Positions 13,981 to 20,653 of a stretch of DNA of 20,653 nucleotides are shown piece by piece. The translations under genes were made by a program, and so were the position numbers. Within the stretch, counting starts at the first letter, position 1. Every line of letters begins with the position of its first letter. The notes beneath the pieces are model-generated. The model did not search any database and was not told where the DNA came from. It was given only the letters and a program-made list of their open reading frames with translations. The stretch spans positions 3,438 through 24,090 of the forward strand of contig DBRM01000006.1 in assembly GCA_002305965.1 (NCBI GenBank), in the 5' to 3' direction. This DNA comes from Syntrophomonas sp. UBA1368 (lineage in GTDB: Bacteria > Bacillota > Syntrophomonadia > Syntrophomonadales > Syntrophomonadaceae).

Positions 13981-14332
13981 AATCATTGCCAAAGGCTTAT
14001 GTTATTATGGATGCCATGGTGTTTTGCCAGAGGAAAAAACCACGCCCCAGCCCTTTGAGATCGATTTGGAATTGTGGCTTAACTTACATCCGGCGGCTCT
14101 GCATGATGATATTGACAGGACAGTTGATTACAGCCAATTGTACAGTCATGTGGGAAGGATCGTGGAGGAAAACTGTTTCAATCTGATTGAAACTTTGGCC
14201 GAAACCATTGCTGCGCAAATTTTAACACATTATCCGGTTGAAGCGGTTGATATCACAGTTTATAAACCGAAAGCCCCAGTTGAAGGAGATTTCAAGTATT
14301 TTGCCGTAAAAATGATAAGATTTCGACAATAA
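13973..14332 (+). CDS. folB: Dihydroneopterin aldolase
   Basis: This 119-residue protein is the usual FolB length. It cleaves 7,8-dihydroneopterin to 6-hydroxymethyl-dihydropterin and glycolaldehyde. Motifs include KGLCYYGCHGVLPEEK (7-22, with the active-site Glu), DRTVDYSQLY (48-57), NLIETLAETIA (70-80) and VYKPKAPVEG (96-105), containing the catalytic lysine. The start at ATG 13973 overlaps the folP stop by 8 bp. It has no good ribosome-binding site, so translation is likely coupled to folP. ATGs at 13955 and 13967 are in frame but add residues not usual in the family. It works directly between the substrate-generating step (unassigned here) and FolK. Confidence 0.95.
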   Translation: MDKIIAKGLCYYGCHGVLPEEKTTPQPFEIDLELWLNLHPAALHDDIDRTVDYSQLYSHVGRIVEENCFNLIETLAETIAAQILTHYPVEAVDITVYKPKAPVEGDFKYFAVKMIRFRQ

Positions 14333-14383
14333 AAGTATTGCTCTTCAAAAAGGTCTATGCTATTTTAAAGGATGAAACAGTAT

Positions 14384-14881
14384 ATGCAGAAAATAGCCTA
14401 TCTTGGTTTAGGCTCTAACATGGGCAATAAGATAACAAATATAGAAAATGCCATTAAAGCCATCGGTGCAGTTAAAGGCATAAGGATTATCAGGGTATCT
14501 TCCTGTTATGAGACTGAGCCTTGGGGGAAAAAAGACCAGGATAATTTTATGAATGCAGTCGTGGAAATTGCTTCAGAATTATCTCTATTAGAATTATTTG
14601 AAGAACTACAGAAGATTGAAATTAAAATGGGCCGCCAACGACTTGAGAAGTGGGGTCCGAGAAATATAGATATAGATATTCTCTTATTTGGTGATGAAGT
14701 ACTGGAAAGTCAGAAGCTTACTGTACCTCATCCGTACATGCGTCAACGGTTGTTTGTCCTGATTCCGTTAGCGGAAGTTAATTCGGAAATTAAATTTCCT
14801 GATGACGGAATGGATATCAAGGAGGTGCTGAATAGAGCAATAGCCCGAGAAGGAAACCAAAGAATCAATAAAATTGTATAA
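14384..14881 (+). CDS. folK: 6-hydroxymethyl-7,8-dihydropterin pyrophosphokinase
   Basis: This 165-residue FolK transfers pyrophosphate from ATP to hydroxymethyl-dihydropterin, making the FolP substrate. Signatures include IAYLGLGSNMGNK at the N-terminus, SSCYETEPWGKKDQDNFMNA, MGRQRLEKWGPRNIDIDILL (metal-binding Asp pair in DIDIL) and VPHPYMRQRLFVLIPLAE. I favour ATG 14384 because AAAGGA at 14367-14372 is about 11 bp away and homologues start just before the first strand. ATG 14372 would overlap that ribosome-binding site and add four residues. It follows folB by 51 bp and completes folP-folB-folK. folE is not in the window. Confidence 0.95.
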   Translation: MQKIAYLGLGSNMGNKITNIENAIKAIGAVKGIRIIRVSSCYETEPWGKKDQDNFMNAVVEIASELSLLELFEELQKIEIKMGRQRLEKWGPRNIDIDILLFGDEVLESQKLTVPHPYMRQRLFVLIPLAEVNSEIKFPDDGMDIKEVLNRAIAREGNQRINKIV

Positions 14882-14956
14882 GGGGTCTCCCGCTGATTCT
14901 CCTTACTGAAAAATCCGCTTGTAGCCTAATAATGGACCAAGACGGAAGCTATTTTG

Positions 14957-14990
14957 TTGGGGAAAAACATCCCCGTACCCAAAGGGGGAG
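14957..14990 (+). promoter_or_regulatory. Competing hairpins over the ribosome-binding site of the pantothenate operon
   Basis: TCCCC (14970-14974) can pair with GGGGA just upstream (14959-14963, 6-base loop) or with GGGGA inside the ribosome-binding site (14985-14989, 10-base loop). TTGGG (14957-14961) can also pair with CCCAA (14978-14982). The pairings are mutually exclusive, so the leader could switch translation of the DUF2520 gene. It is short and may be fortuitous. Confidence 0.35.
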
Positions 14991-14995
14991 TGAAG

Positions 14996-15889
14996 ATGCA
15001 AAGGATAGGAATAATTGGGGCGGGAGTTGTAGGAACAGCTATTGGGGTGGTACTCAATGACAAAGGCTATGAGATTACGGGTGTGCATGATATTAATACC
15101 GAATCTACACAACAGCTAGTTGAACGGATCGGATGTACCGCCTATAAATCACCTCATGAAGTTTCTCGCTCGGCTGATATTTTGTTTATAACTACTTCCG
15201 ACAGTTCTATTGAGAATGTTGTGTATACCCTGGCAGAAGACGGGGCATTTTTTGCTGGGCAAATTGTTGTCCATATGAGTGGTTCACAATCATCGGAAAT
15301 TTTGGAAAGGGCTCAAGCATTCGGGGCAAAAATATTATCGGTGCATCCGCTGCAATCTTTTGCCGGTACTGACCTGGCAATAAAGAACTTACCGGGTTCT
15401 ATCTTTAGTATTGAAGGAGACCGGGAAGCTTACGGTGCAGCGGTATGCATCGTGGAAACATTAGGCGGAGAATATTTCTTTATTGATAGAAAGGCCAAGC
15501 CTTTGTACCATGCCGGAGCATGTGTGGTCTCCAATTATTTGGTTACGCTGATCGATTTTGGGGCCAAACTTCTGGAAACTACTGGCATACCCAAAGGCAT
15601 GGCCCTAAAAGCTTTAATGCCTTTAATAGCTGGTACGGTAAATAATATTGAAAATATAGGTATTCCAAAAGCATTAACTGGCCCAATTGCCCGTGGTGAC
15701 TTGAGCACGGTCTTAAAACATCTTGACTGTCTCGAAGAGATGGCGCCTGAATTACTGAAGCTTTATAGCTGGCTTGGTTTTTATACTGCCGGAATTGCAG
15801 TTGATAAGGGCACGATTGACAAGAAAAGCATGGAGGAATTTCAAAAAACTTTTCTCAGGCAGTTGGTCAAAACTGCATCGGTAAAATAG
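14996..15889 (+). CDS. Rossmann-fold / DUF2520 dehydrogenase, candidate ketopantoate reductase (PanG-like)
   Basis: This 297-residue protein has an N-terminal NAD(P)-binding Rossmann fold with GAGVVG (8-13). ADILFITTSDSSI follows, then VVHMSGSQSSEIL, LSVHPLQSFAG and a helical C-terminal domain (LYHAGACVVSNYLVTLIDFG, then GPIARGD). This two-domain layout is the Rossmann-like plus DUF2520 family. It lies 49 bp upstream of panB in panB-panC-panD, and no panE is present. The pathway needs an enzyme reducing ketopantoate to pantoate. From memory, Francisella PanG, an alternative ketopantoate reductase encoded in a pan operon, is of similar type; I could not check this. ATG 14996 has GGGGGAG at 14984-14990. 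A TTG at 14954 in the same frame lies upstream of that site. Confidence 0.82.
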   Translation: MQRIGIIGAGVVGTAIGVVLNDKGYEITGVHDINTESTQQLVERIGCTAYKSPHEVSRSADILFITTSDSSIENVVYTLAEDGAFFAGQIVVHMSGSQSSEILERAQAFGAKILSVHPLQSFAGTDLAIKNLPGSIFSIEGDREAYGAAVCIVETLGGEYFFIDRKAKPLYHAGACVVSNYLVTLIDFGAKLLETTGIPKGMALKALMPLIAGTVNNIENIGIPKALTGPIARGDLSTVLKHLDCLEEMAPELLKLYSWLGFYTAGIAVDKGTIDKKSMEEFQKTFLRQLVKTASVK

Positions 15890-15938
15890 AATTCATGATT
15901 GGTAGTTGCTTGTATCCGATAAAAAAGGAGTGCGAAAA

Positions 15939-16769
15939 ATGTCCAAAGTAACAACAGCATTGCTGAAAGATAAAAAACTGAAAAACCAAAAAATAAGTAT
16001 GTTAACTGCTTATGATTATTCATTAGCTGGAATGGTTGATGCCGCGGGTATTGACATGATCCTGGTCGGAGATTCACTGGGCATGGTTGTACTGGGTTAT
16101 GAAAGCACCTTGCCGGTTACGATGGAAGATATGATCCATCATACGAAAGCGGTAGCCAGAGCAGCAAAAAATAGCATGGTGGTTGCAGATATGCCATTTC
16201 TGTCATACCATGTCTCCCGGAAAGAGTCGGTTCGAAATGCCGGACGATTGATTCAGGAAGGCGGCGCACACGCGGTCAAGCTTGAAGGTGGCCAGGAAAG
16301 AGTTGATACGGTAAAAGCAATTATCGATGCTCAAATACCGGTTGTTGCTCATATCGGGCTAACGCCCCAATCAGTGAATCAGTTTGGCGGCTTTAAGGTC
16401 CAGGGCAAAGATCTGGAAACAGCCAATAAATTAATAGCCGATGCCAAATCCCTGGAGGCAGCAGGTGCTTTTTGTATTGTGCTGGAATGTGTTCCTGCTT
16501 TGTTAGCCAAACGAATTACTGAGGAAGTGGGAGTCCCCACCATTGGTATTGGGGCAGGGCAGTATTGTGATGGGCAGGTCTTGGTCATCAACGATATGCT
16601 GGGTATGTTTACCGGGCATATTCCGAAGTTTGTCAAGAAATTTGCCGATTTACAGCCCAAGATCATCGAGGCCTTAACCGCTTACAAAGAGGAAGTTGAA
16701 GCTGGGACCTTTCCGAGTGATGAATATGCTTTTACGATCAGCGATGAAGTATTGGAAAAACTATATTGA
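15939..16769 (+). CDS. panB: 3-methyl-2-oxobutanoate hydroxymethyltransferase
   Basis: This 276-residue PanB adds a hydroxymethyl group from methylene-tetrahydrofolate to ketoisovalerate, giving ketopantoate. The folate cluster just upstream supplies its cofactor. Key regions are MLTAYDYSLAGMVDAAGIDM, ILVGDSLGMVVLGYESTLPV (metal ligand D45), VVADMPF (D84), AVKLEGG (K114), IVLECVP (E183) and IGAGQYCDGQVLVINDMLG. Length is typical. ATG 15939 has AAAGGAG at 15924-15930. An upstream in-frame TTG/ATG at 15906 is not needed. It is the first of three classical pan genes, with 17 bp to panC. Confidence 0.97.
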   Translation: MSKVTTALLKDKKLKNQKISMLTAYDYSLAGMVDAAGIDMILVGDSLGMVVLGYESTLPVTMEDMIHHTKAVARAAKNSMVVADMPFLSYHVSRKESVRNAGRLIQEGGAHAVKLEGGQERVDTVKAIIDAQIPVVAHIGLTPQSVNQFGGFKVQGKDLETANKLIADAKSLEAAGAFCIVLECVPALLAKRITEEVGVPTIGIGAGQYCDGQVLVINDMLGMFTGHIPKFVKKFADLQPKIIEALTAYKEEVEAGTFPSDEYAFTISDEVLEKLY

Positions 16770-16786
16770 TAGTAGACGGAGAATGA

Positions 16787-17641
16787 ATGATGAAAACCTT
16801 TACGAATATTAAGGATATGCAGGATAAATGTAAAGCCTGGAAGGCGGAAGGAAGACGGATTGGCTTGGTTCCTACTATGGGTTATCTGCACGCGGGGCAT
16901 CTGAGTCTGGTGCGTAAGGCCAGGCAGGAATGCGATATTGTTATAATCAGTATTTTTGTCAACCCCATCCAATTTGGACAAGGGGAAGACTTCGAAGAAT
17001 ATCCCCGCGATATAAAGAGGGATTTGGAACTATTGGAAGCGGAGCAGGCTGATGCCGTTTTCGCTCCTTCTTCCCGGGACATGTATCCGGAAGGCTATAG
17101 TACTTTTGTTGAGGTAGAAGGATCCATTACCAAAAAGCTATGCGGTGCTTCCAGGCCCGGTCATTTTAAAGGAGTAACCACGGTGGTCAGCAAATTGTTT
17201 TTGATTTGCCAGCCCGATAAAGCCTATTTCGGTCAAAAGGATGCGCAGCAGGTAACTGTGATTGAAAAAATGGTCAGGGAGCTGAATTTCCCTGTAAATA
17301 TCGTACGATGTCCTATAATCAGAGAAGCCGATGGCTTGGCGCTGAGCTCCAGAAATGTAAACTTAAACAGCGAACAAAGACAGCAGGCGGCAGTACTTAA
17401 TCAGGCACTAAAAGCAGCTGCCAGAGAAATCGAGGCGGGACAAAGGGATGTGGAAACAGTGAAACAGGGAATGAGGAAACTTATTTCTGCTCAGCCACAG
17501 GCCACGATAGATTATATCGAAATAAACCGGGCGGAAGATCTGGGGGAGGTCAAGAACCTGTCCGGAGAAAAAATTATCATGGCTCTCGCGGTTAAATTCG
17601 GGAATACGAGATTGATAGATAATCTTATAGTGGAGGTGTGA
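16787..17641 (+). CDS. panC: Pantothenate synthetase
   Basis: This 284-residue enzyme joins pantoate and beta-alanine using ATP through a pantoyl-adenylate. It shows GLVPTMGYLHAGHLSLVRKA (26-45), with the HxGH nucleotide motif at H35 and H38. It also has ISIFVNPIQFG, RPGHFKGVTTVVSKLF, AYFGQKDAQQ (147-155) and the KMSKS-like LALSSRNV (184-191). Two adjacent ATGs (16787, 16790) both suit GGAGA at 16778-16782; I keep the first. Its stop overlaps the region holding the panD ribosome-binding site, GGAGGT, at 17632-17637. The two genes are therefore tightly coupled, which makes sense because PanD supplies the beta-alanine. Confidence 0.97.
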   Translation: MMKTFTNIKDMQDKCKAWKAEGRRIGLVPTMGYLHAGHLSLVRKARQECDIVIISIFVNPIQFGQGEDFEEYPRDIKRDLELLEAEQADAVFAPSSRDMYPEGYSTFVEVEGSITKKLCGASRPGHFKGVTTVVSKLFLICQPDKAYFGQKDAQQVTVIEKMVRELNFPVNIVRCPIIREADGLALSSRNVNLNSEQRQQAAVLNQALKAAAREIEAGQRDVETVKQGMRKLISAQPQATIDYIEINRAEDLGEVKNLSGEKIIMALAVKFGNTRLIDNLIVEV

Positions 17642-17646
17642 AAGAA

Positions 17647-18006
17647 GTGCTTCGTTATATGCTCAAGTCAAAAATTCACCGGGCATCCGTTACAGAAGCA
17701 GATCTCAATTATGTAGGCAGTATCACGTTGGATAAAAAACTGATGGAGGCTGCAGATATTCTTGAGAATGAAAAAGTAACGATTGTTAACAACAACAACG
17801 GTGAACGTTTTGAGACCTATGTTATTGAGGGGGAACCTGGGTCAGGCATAGTGTGTCTCAACGGAGCTGCTGCCCGATTGGTTCAAAAAGGGGATATTGT
17901 CATCATATTGACCTATACTATATTGGAAGAAAACGAATGCCAGAATTATAAACCTAAATTGGTTTTCGTCAACGAACACAATCAAATCCAAAAAATTAGT
18001 AGCTAA
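17647..18006 (+). CDS. panD: Aspartate 1-decarboxylase (pyruvoyl enzyme)
   Basis: This 119-residue proenzyme decarboxylates aspartate to beta-alanine. It self-cleaves between Gly24 and Ser25, creating the pyruvoyl group. With the GTG at 17647 as start, the motif NYVGSIT puts the cleavage exactly at G24-S25, the canonical numbering, and the N-terminus MLRYMLKSKIHRASVTEADL matches homologues. GGAGGT (17632-17637) is 9 bp upstream. The GTG at 17638 directly abuts that site and would shift the numbering by three, so it is less likely. Other conserved regions are NNNNGERFETYVI and LNGAAARLVQKGDIVIILTY. Confidence 0.96.
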   Translation: MLRYMLKSKIHRASVTEADLNYVGSITLDKKLMEAADILENEKVTIVNNNNGERFETYVIEGEPGSGIVCLNGAAARLVQKGDIVIILTYTILEENECQNYKPKLVFVNEHNQIQKISS

Positions 18007-18028
18007 AACAGACAGGAGGACGCTTTGA

Positions 18029-18937
18029 TTGTCCCGTGATTTACTACAGGAGATTGATAAAAAAAAGCAGCAGCTTAATGCAGTAATAATGGCTCATTTT
18101 TATCAATTGCCGGAGATACAGGAGGCAGCCGATTTTGTAGGTGACTCGCTGCAACTTGCAAAACAGGCAGCTGAAACGGATGCTCAGGTTATCGTTTTTT
18201 GCGGAGTGGGCTTTATGGCGGAAAGTGCAAAAATATTAAATCCGCAAAAAACAGTGATTCTGCCGGATGCAAAAGCCGGATGCCCCATGGCTGATATGGC
18301 AGATGCAAATGCCTTAAGGGAAATGAAAAAACAACATCCCAATGCAGTGGTCGTTTCCTATGTCAATACCAGTGCTGAAGTAAAAGCCGAAAGTTATATT
18401 TGTTGTACTTCTTCAAATGCAGTACAGGTAGTAAATTTAATTCCGGAAGATAAAGAAATTATTTTTGTTCCGGATAAAAACCTGGGTGCTTACATTCAAA
18501 GCCGGACTGGACGCGACATGATCTTGTGGGAAGGCTGCTGCCCGGTACATGATGCTCTGACTACGTTACAGCTGGAAGAGCAAATGCGTTTACATCCCGG
18601 CGTAAAAGTAGCAGTTCATCCGGAATGCCCGCCGGAGATTACACGCATGGCTGATGCAGTGCGCTCGACCGCAGGTATTCTGGAATATGTCAGGTATAGC
18701 CCTGAACAAGAATTCATCATTGGTACGGAACAAGGCTTTTTATACACTCTGCAAAAAGCCTGTCCTGAGAAAAAGTTTTACCTGGCACGGACAGGGTTTG
18801 AATGTCCGGATATGAAATACATTACCCTGCCCAAATTAAACGAAACTTTGATAAATAAACAATACCAAATTGAGGTTCCGGAAGATATTCGAAAGAATGC
18901 TTATCTGGCTTTACAAAGGATGCTGGCCATAAAATAA
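18029..18937 (+). CDS. nadA: Quinolinate synthase A (4Fe-4S)
   Basis: This 302-residue enzyme condenses iminoaspartate with dihydroxyacetone phosphate to quinolinate, using an oxygen-sensitive 4Fe-4S cluster. Conserved segments include VIMAHFYQLPEIQEAADFVG, FCGVGFMAESAKIL, GCPMADM, YVNTSAEVKA and FVPDKNLGAYI. The three cluster cysteines expected in the family fall at C85 (GCPMAD), C171 (in WEGCCPVH; C170 is adjacent) and C259 (FECPDMKYI). It is the compact form of about 300 residues. The TTG start at 18029 has AGGAGG at 18014-18019, 9 bp away. It follows panD by 22 bp. A terminator-like hairpin separates it from nadB, its partner that makes iminoaspartate. Confidence 0.97.
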   Translation: MSRDLLQEIDKKKQQLNAVIMAHFYQLPEIQEAADFVGDSLQLAKQAAETDAQVIVFCGVGFMAESAKILNPQKTVILPDAKAGCPMADMADANALREMKKQHPNAVVVSYVNTSAEVKAESYICCTSSNAVQVVNLIPEDKEIIFVPDKNLGAYIQSRTGRDMILWEGCCPVHDALTTLQLEEQMRLHPGVKVAVHPECPPEITRMADAVRSTAGILEYVRYSPEQEFIIGTEQGFLYTLQKACPEKKFYLARTGFECPDMKYITLPKLNETLINKQYQIEVPEDIRKNAYLALQRMLAIK

Positions 18938-18960
18938 ATATCAATAACATGTCGTACCAA

Positions 18961-18986
18961 AAAAGGGGTTACATACCCCTTCTTTT
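18961..18986 (+). terminator. Terminator-like hairpin between nadA and nadB
   Basis: AAGGGGT (18963-18969) pairs perfectly with ACCCCTT (18975-18981) around loop TACAT, followed by CTTTT. Its position inside a functional gene pair suggests partial termination, attenuation or the true end of the upstream operon. Confidence 0.7.
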
Positions 18987-19014
18987 AATCAAAGTATGAT
19001 GTGATGGAGCGCAG

Positions 19015-20616
19015 ATGATAGTAACCAGATATATCGAAAAACTTAAATCTCAAACACCGGTTATTATTACCGATTTTCTGATTGCCGGCGGTGGGATAGC
19101 AGGATTATTTACTGCTCTGAAGGCCAGTCAATATGGCAAAGTTATGGTTTTGACCAAGAAAACAGTCAAGGACTCCAATACTGGTTTAGCCCAGGGAGGA
19201 ATCGCTGCTGCAGTCCACGAAGAAGATTCACCTTTCCTGCATCTGGAGGATACGTTGGAAGCCGGTGCAGGACTTTGTAATATTGAAGCAGTTGATGTAC
19301 TGGTTCGCGAAGGACCGGCACGAGTTCATGAACTTATTGAGGCCGGAGCAAGTTTTGATATGAAAGACGGTGCAATTTCTTTGACCCGGGAAGGTGCACA
19401 TAGCCGTCCCCGTATTTTACATGCTGCAGATGCGACCGGTGAAGCGATTCGATTGGCGTTGGTCAATCAATGCTTAAATAACCCGGATATAACTATTAAC
19501 GAAGATCACTTTTTGATCGATATACTAACAGACCGCGCCCAGCGGGAATGTTACGGTGTTCATGTCTATGATCCGGTTAATCAAATACCAGTGATATATG
19601 CCGCCCGGGCCACCATCATAGCTACCGGGGGGCTGGGACAGTTATACCGGCATACTACTAATCCATCAGTGGCAACCGCCGACGGTATGGCAGCCTGCTA
19701 TCGTGGGGGGTGTGTGCTAACTGATATGGAATTTATTCAGTTTCATCCCACCGTACTTTATAGTGATGATAAACAGCGGTTTTTAATTTCGGAAGCAGTC
19801 CGGGGCGAAGGAGGACTGCTGTACAATACCAAAGGTGAGCGTTTTATGGAGAATTATCATCCGCTGCTTGAACTTGCAGCACGGGATATCGTTTCCCGGG
19901 CTATCTTAAGTGAGACGATAAGAACGGACAGTGACTACGTTCTGCTGGATATGAGTACCATCCCCCGGGTTGAAAAACGTTTTCCCAATATTTATCAAAC
20001 TTGTTTGAATAAAGGCATTGATTTGACGAAGCAAATGGTTCCGGTTTCTCCTGCTGCCCATTATATGATGGGCGGGATCCAGACCAATGTTGACGGAGAA
20101 ACAGGTGTCTACGGCCTTTTTGCTGCGGGAGAAGCTGCTTGTACAGGGGTACATGGCGCCAATCGTTTAGCCAGCAATTCACTCCTGGAAGGAATTGTGT
20201 TTGGTCAGCGAATCGTGGACAATCTGGAAAAAATACTTTACCGCCGTCGCATAGGAGCAGAGGAAATTTTTAATCAGTTTGACCATGACTGGGTGATAAG
20301 ACCAGCGCAAAGAAATATTACACCGGATAAAGCGAAAAGTATGCTGAAAGATATTATGTGGGAAAATGCCGGTATAATAAGGAACGAAAATGGCCTGTTG
20401 CAGGCTGACCGAAAATTGCAGGAAATATATACCGGGCTGGATAAAGCTGATGATATTACATCTTACTATGAAGCCATCAATATGCTGACCGTGGCAAGGA
20501 TCATCATTCAGGCGGCCCTGGGACGTACAGAAAGCCGGGGAGCTCATTTTCGTTCTGATTATCCGCAGCGGGATGATATCAGATGGCAGCGTCATAATTC
20601 TTTTGTCAATTGTTGA
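19015..20616 (+). CDS. nadB: L-aspartate oxidase
   Basis: This 533-residue FAD enzyme oxidises aspartate to iminoaspartate; under anaerobic conditions the family can use fumarate as acceptor. The dinucleotide-binding motif FLIAGGGIAGLFTALKAS lies at 21-38. Others are DSNTGLAQGGIAAAV, HAADATGEAI, EFIQFHPTVLY, AVRGEGGLLYN, AAHYMMGGIQTNVDGET and CTGVHGANRLASNSLLEGI. The C-terminus RGAHFRSDYPQRDD shows that it is complete. The ATG at 19015 follows GGAG at 19004-19007 with 7 bp spacing. The Succinate/fumarate flavoprotein family is the close alternative, but length, context after nadA and the NTGLAQGG motif favour NadB. nadC probably follows beyond the window. Confidence 0.96.
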   Translation: MIVTRYIEKLKSQTPVIITDFLIAGGGIAGLFTALKASQYGKVMVLTKKTVKDSNTGLAQGGIAAAVHEEDSPFLHLEDTLEAGAGLCNIEAVDVLVREGPARVHELIEAGASFDMKDGAISLTREGAHSRPRILHAADATGEAIRLALVNQCLNNPDITINEDHFLIDILTDRAQRECYGVHVYDPVNQIPVIYAARATIIATGGLGQLYRHTTNPSVATADGMAACYRGGCVLTDMEFIQFHPTVLYSDDKQRFLISEAVRGEGGLLYNTKGERFMENYHPLLELAARDIVSRAILSETIRTDSDYVLLDMSTIPRVEKRFPNIYQTCLNKGIDLTKQMVPVSPAAHYMMGGIQTNVDGETGVYGLFAAGEAACTGVHGANRLASNSLLEGIVFGQRIVDNLEKILYRRRIGAEEIFNQFDHDWVIRPAQRNITPDKAKSMLKDIMWENAGIIRNENGLLQADRKLQEIYTGLDKADDITSYYEAINMLTVARIIIQAALGRTESRGAHFRSDYPQRDDIRWQRHNSFVNC

Positions 20617-20653
20617 TCCGTCATTCTGGATCATTGTCGATACTTTTCCAGTT

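Noticed and set aside
14903..14932. TTACTG ... TAATAA as a promoter for the pantothenate genes.
   Set aside because: Both hexamers are weak and the spacing is 18 bp; not convincing enough to list.
20614..20633. TGATCC/GGATCA hairpin at the nadB stop codon as a terminator.
   Set aside because: The stem is only six base pairs and no T tract follows. nadC is likely to follow in the same operon.
20179..20634. A 151-codon frame on the - strand opposite the end of nadB.
   Set aside because: nadB is clearly coding here with full motifs; the antisense frame has no recognisable features and starts in the spacer.
1..20653. Search by eye for tRNA, rRNA, CRISPR repeats, insertion sequences, phage genes or toxin-antitoxin pairs.
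   Set aside because: Nothing supporting any of these was seen. Gaps are short and are accounted for by regulatory sites.

Overview
The window is an ordinary-composition chromosomal segment, densely packed with genes. All are on the + strand except one carbonic anhydrase. It carries yabP, yabQ and spoIIE, so it comes from an endospore-forming Firmicute. The anaerobic-looking cargo (formate/nitrite channel, carbonic anhydrase), the many TTG starts and the clostridial gene order suggest a Clostridia or Syntrophomonas-like lineage; the exact taxon is an inference. The order mazG, rqcP, yabP, yabQ, divIC, yabR-like S1 gene, spoIIE, tilS, ftsH, then folP-folB-folK closely follows the origin-proximal region of Bacillus subtilis as I recall it. 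The segment is therefore probably near oriC.

Layout. 1-2384: the 3' end of mazG, HU, RqcP, a strong terminator, sporulation genes yabP and yabQ, then a compact cluster of three DnaA boxes before a small helix-turn-helix gene that overlaps divIC. 2415-3912: a promoter, an S1-domain RNA-binding gene and a Ppx/GppA phosphatase, each followed by a terminator hairpin. 3946-5902: a divergent pair, beta-carbonic anhydrase (- strand) and a formate/nitrite channel (+ strand), separated by 344 bp that hold a promoter, inverted repeats and a possible pseudoknotted leader. 5948-8574: spoIIE behind a promoter with the wide -35/-10 spacing of Spo0A-activated promoters. 8743-12131: tilS and ftsH, with no hpt between them.

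12219-20616 is a cofactor-biosynthesis run. It starts with an HD-domain phosphohydrolase followed by folP, folB and folK (folate). Next come a Rossmann/DUF2520 dehydrogenase and panB, panC and panD (pantothenate), then nadA and nadB (NAD de novo synthesis, probably continuing into nadC outside the window). Two genes sit where pathway steps are otherwise missing. The HD protein could act on dihydroneopterin phosphates, and the DUF2520 protein could be the ketopantoate reductase. Both are inferences from context.

I found no rRNA, tRNA, CRISPR array, insertion sequence or prophage. The points most worth a second look are the DnaA-box trio, the leader upstream of the channel gene, the spoIIE promoter, and the HD and DUF2520 proteins.
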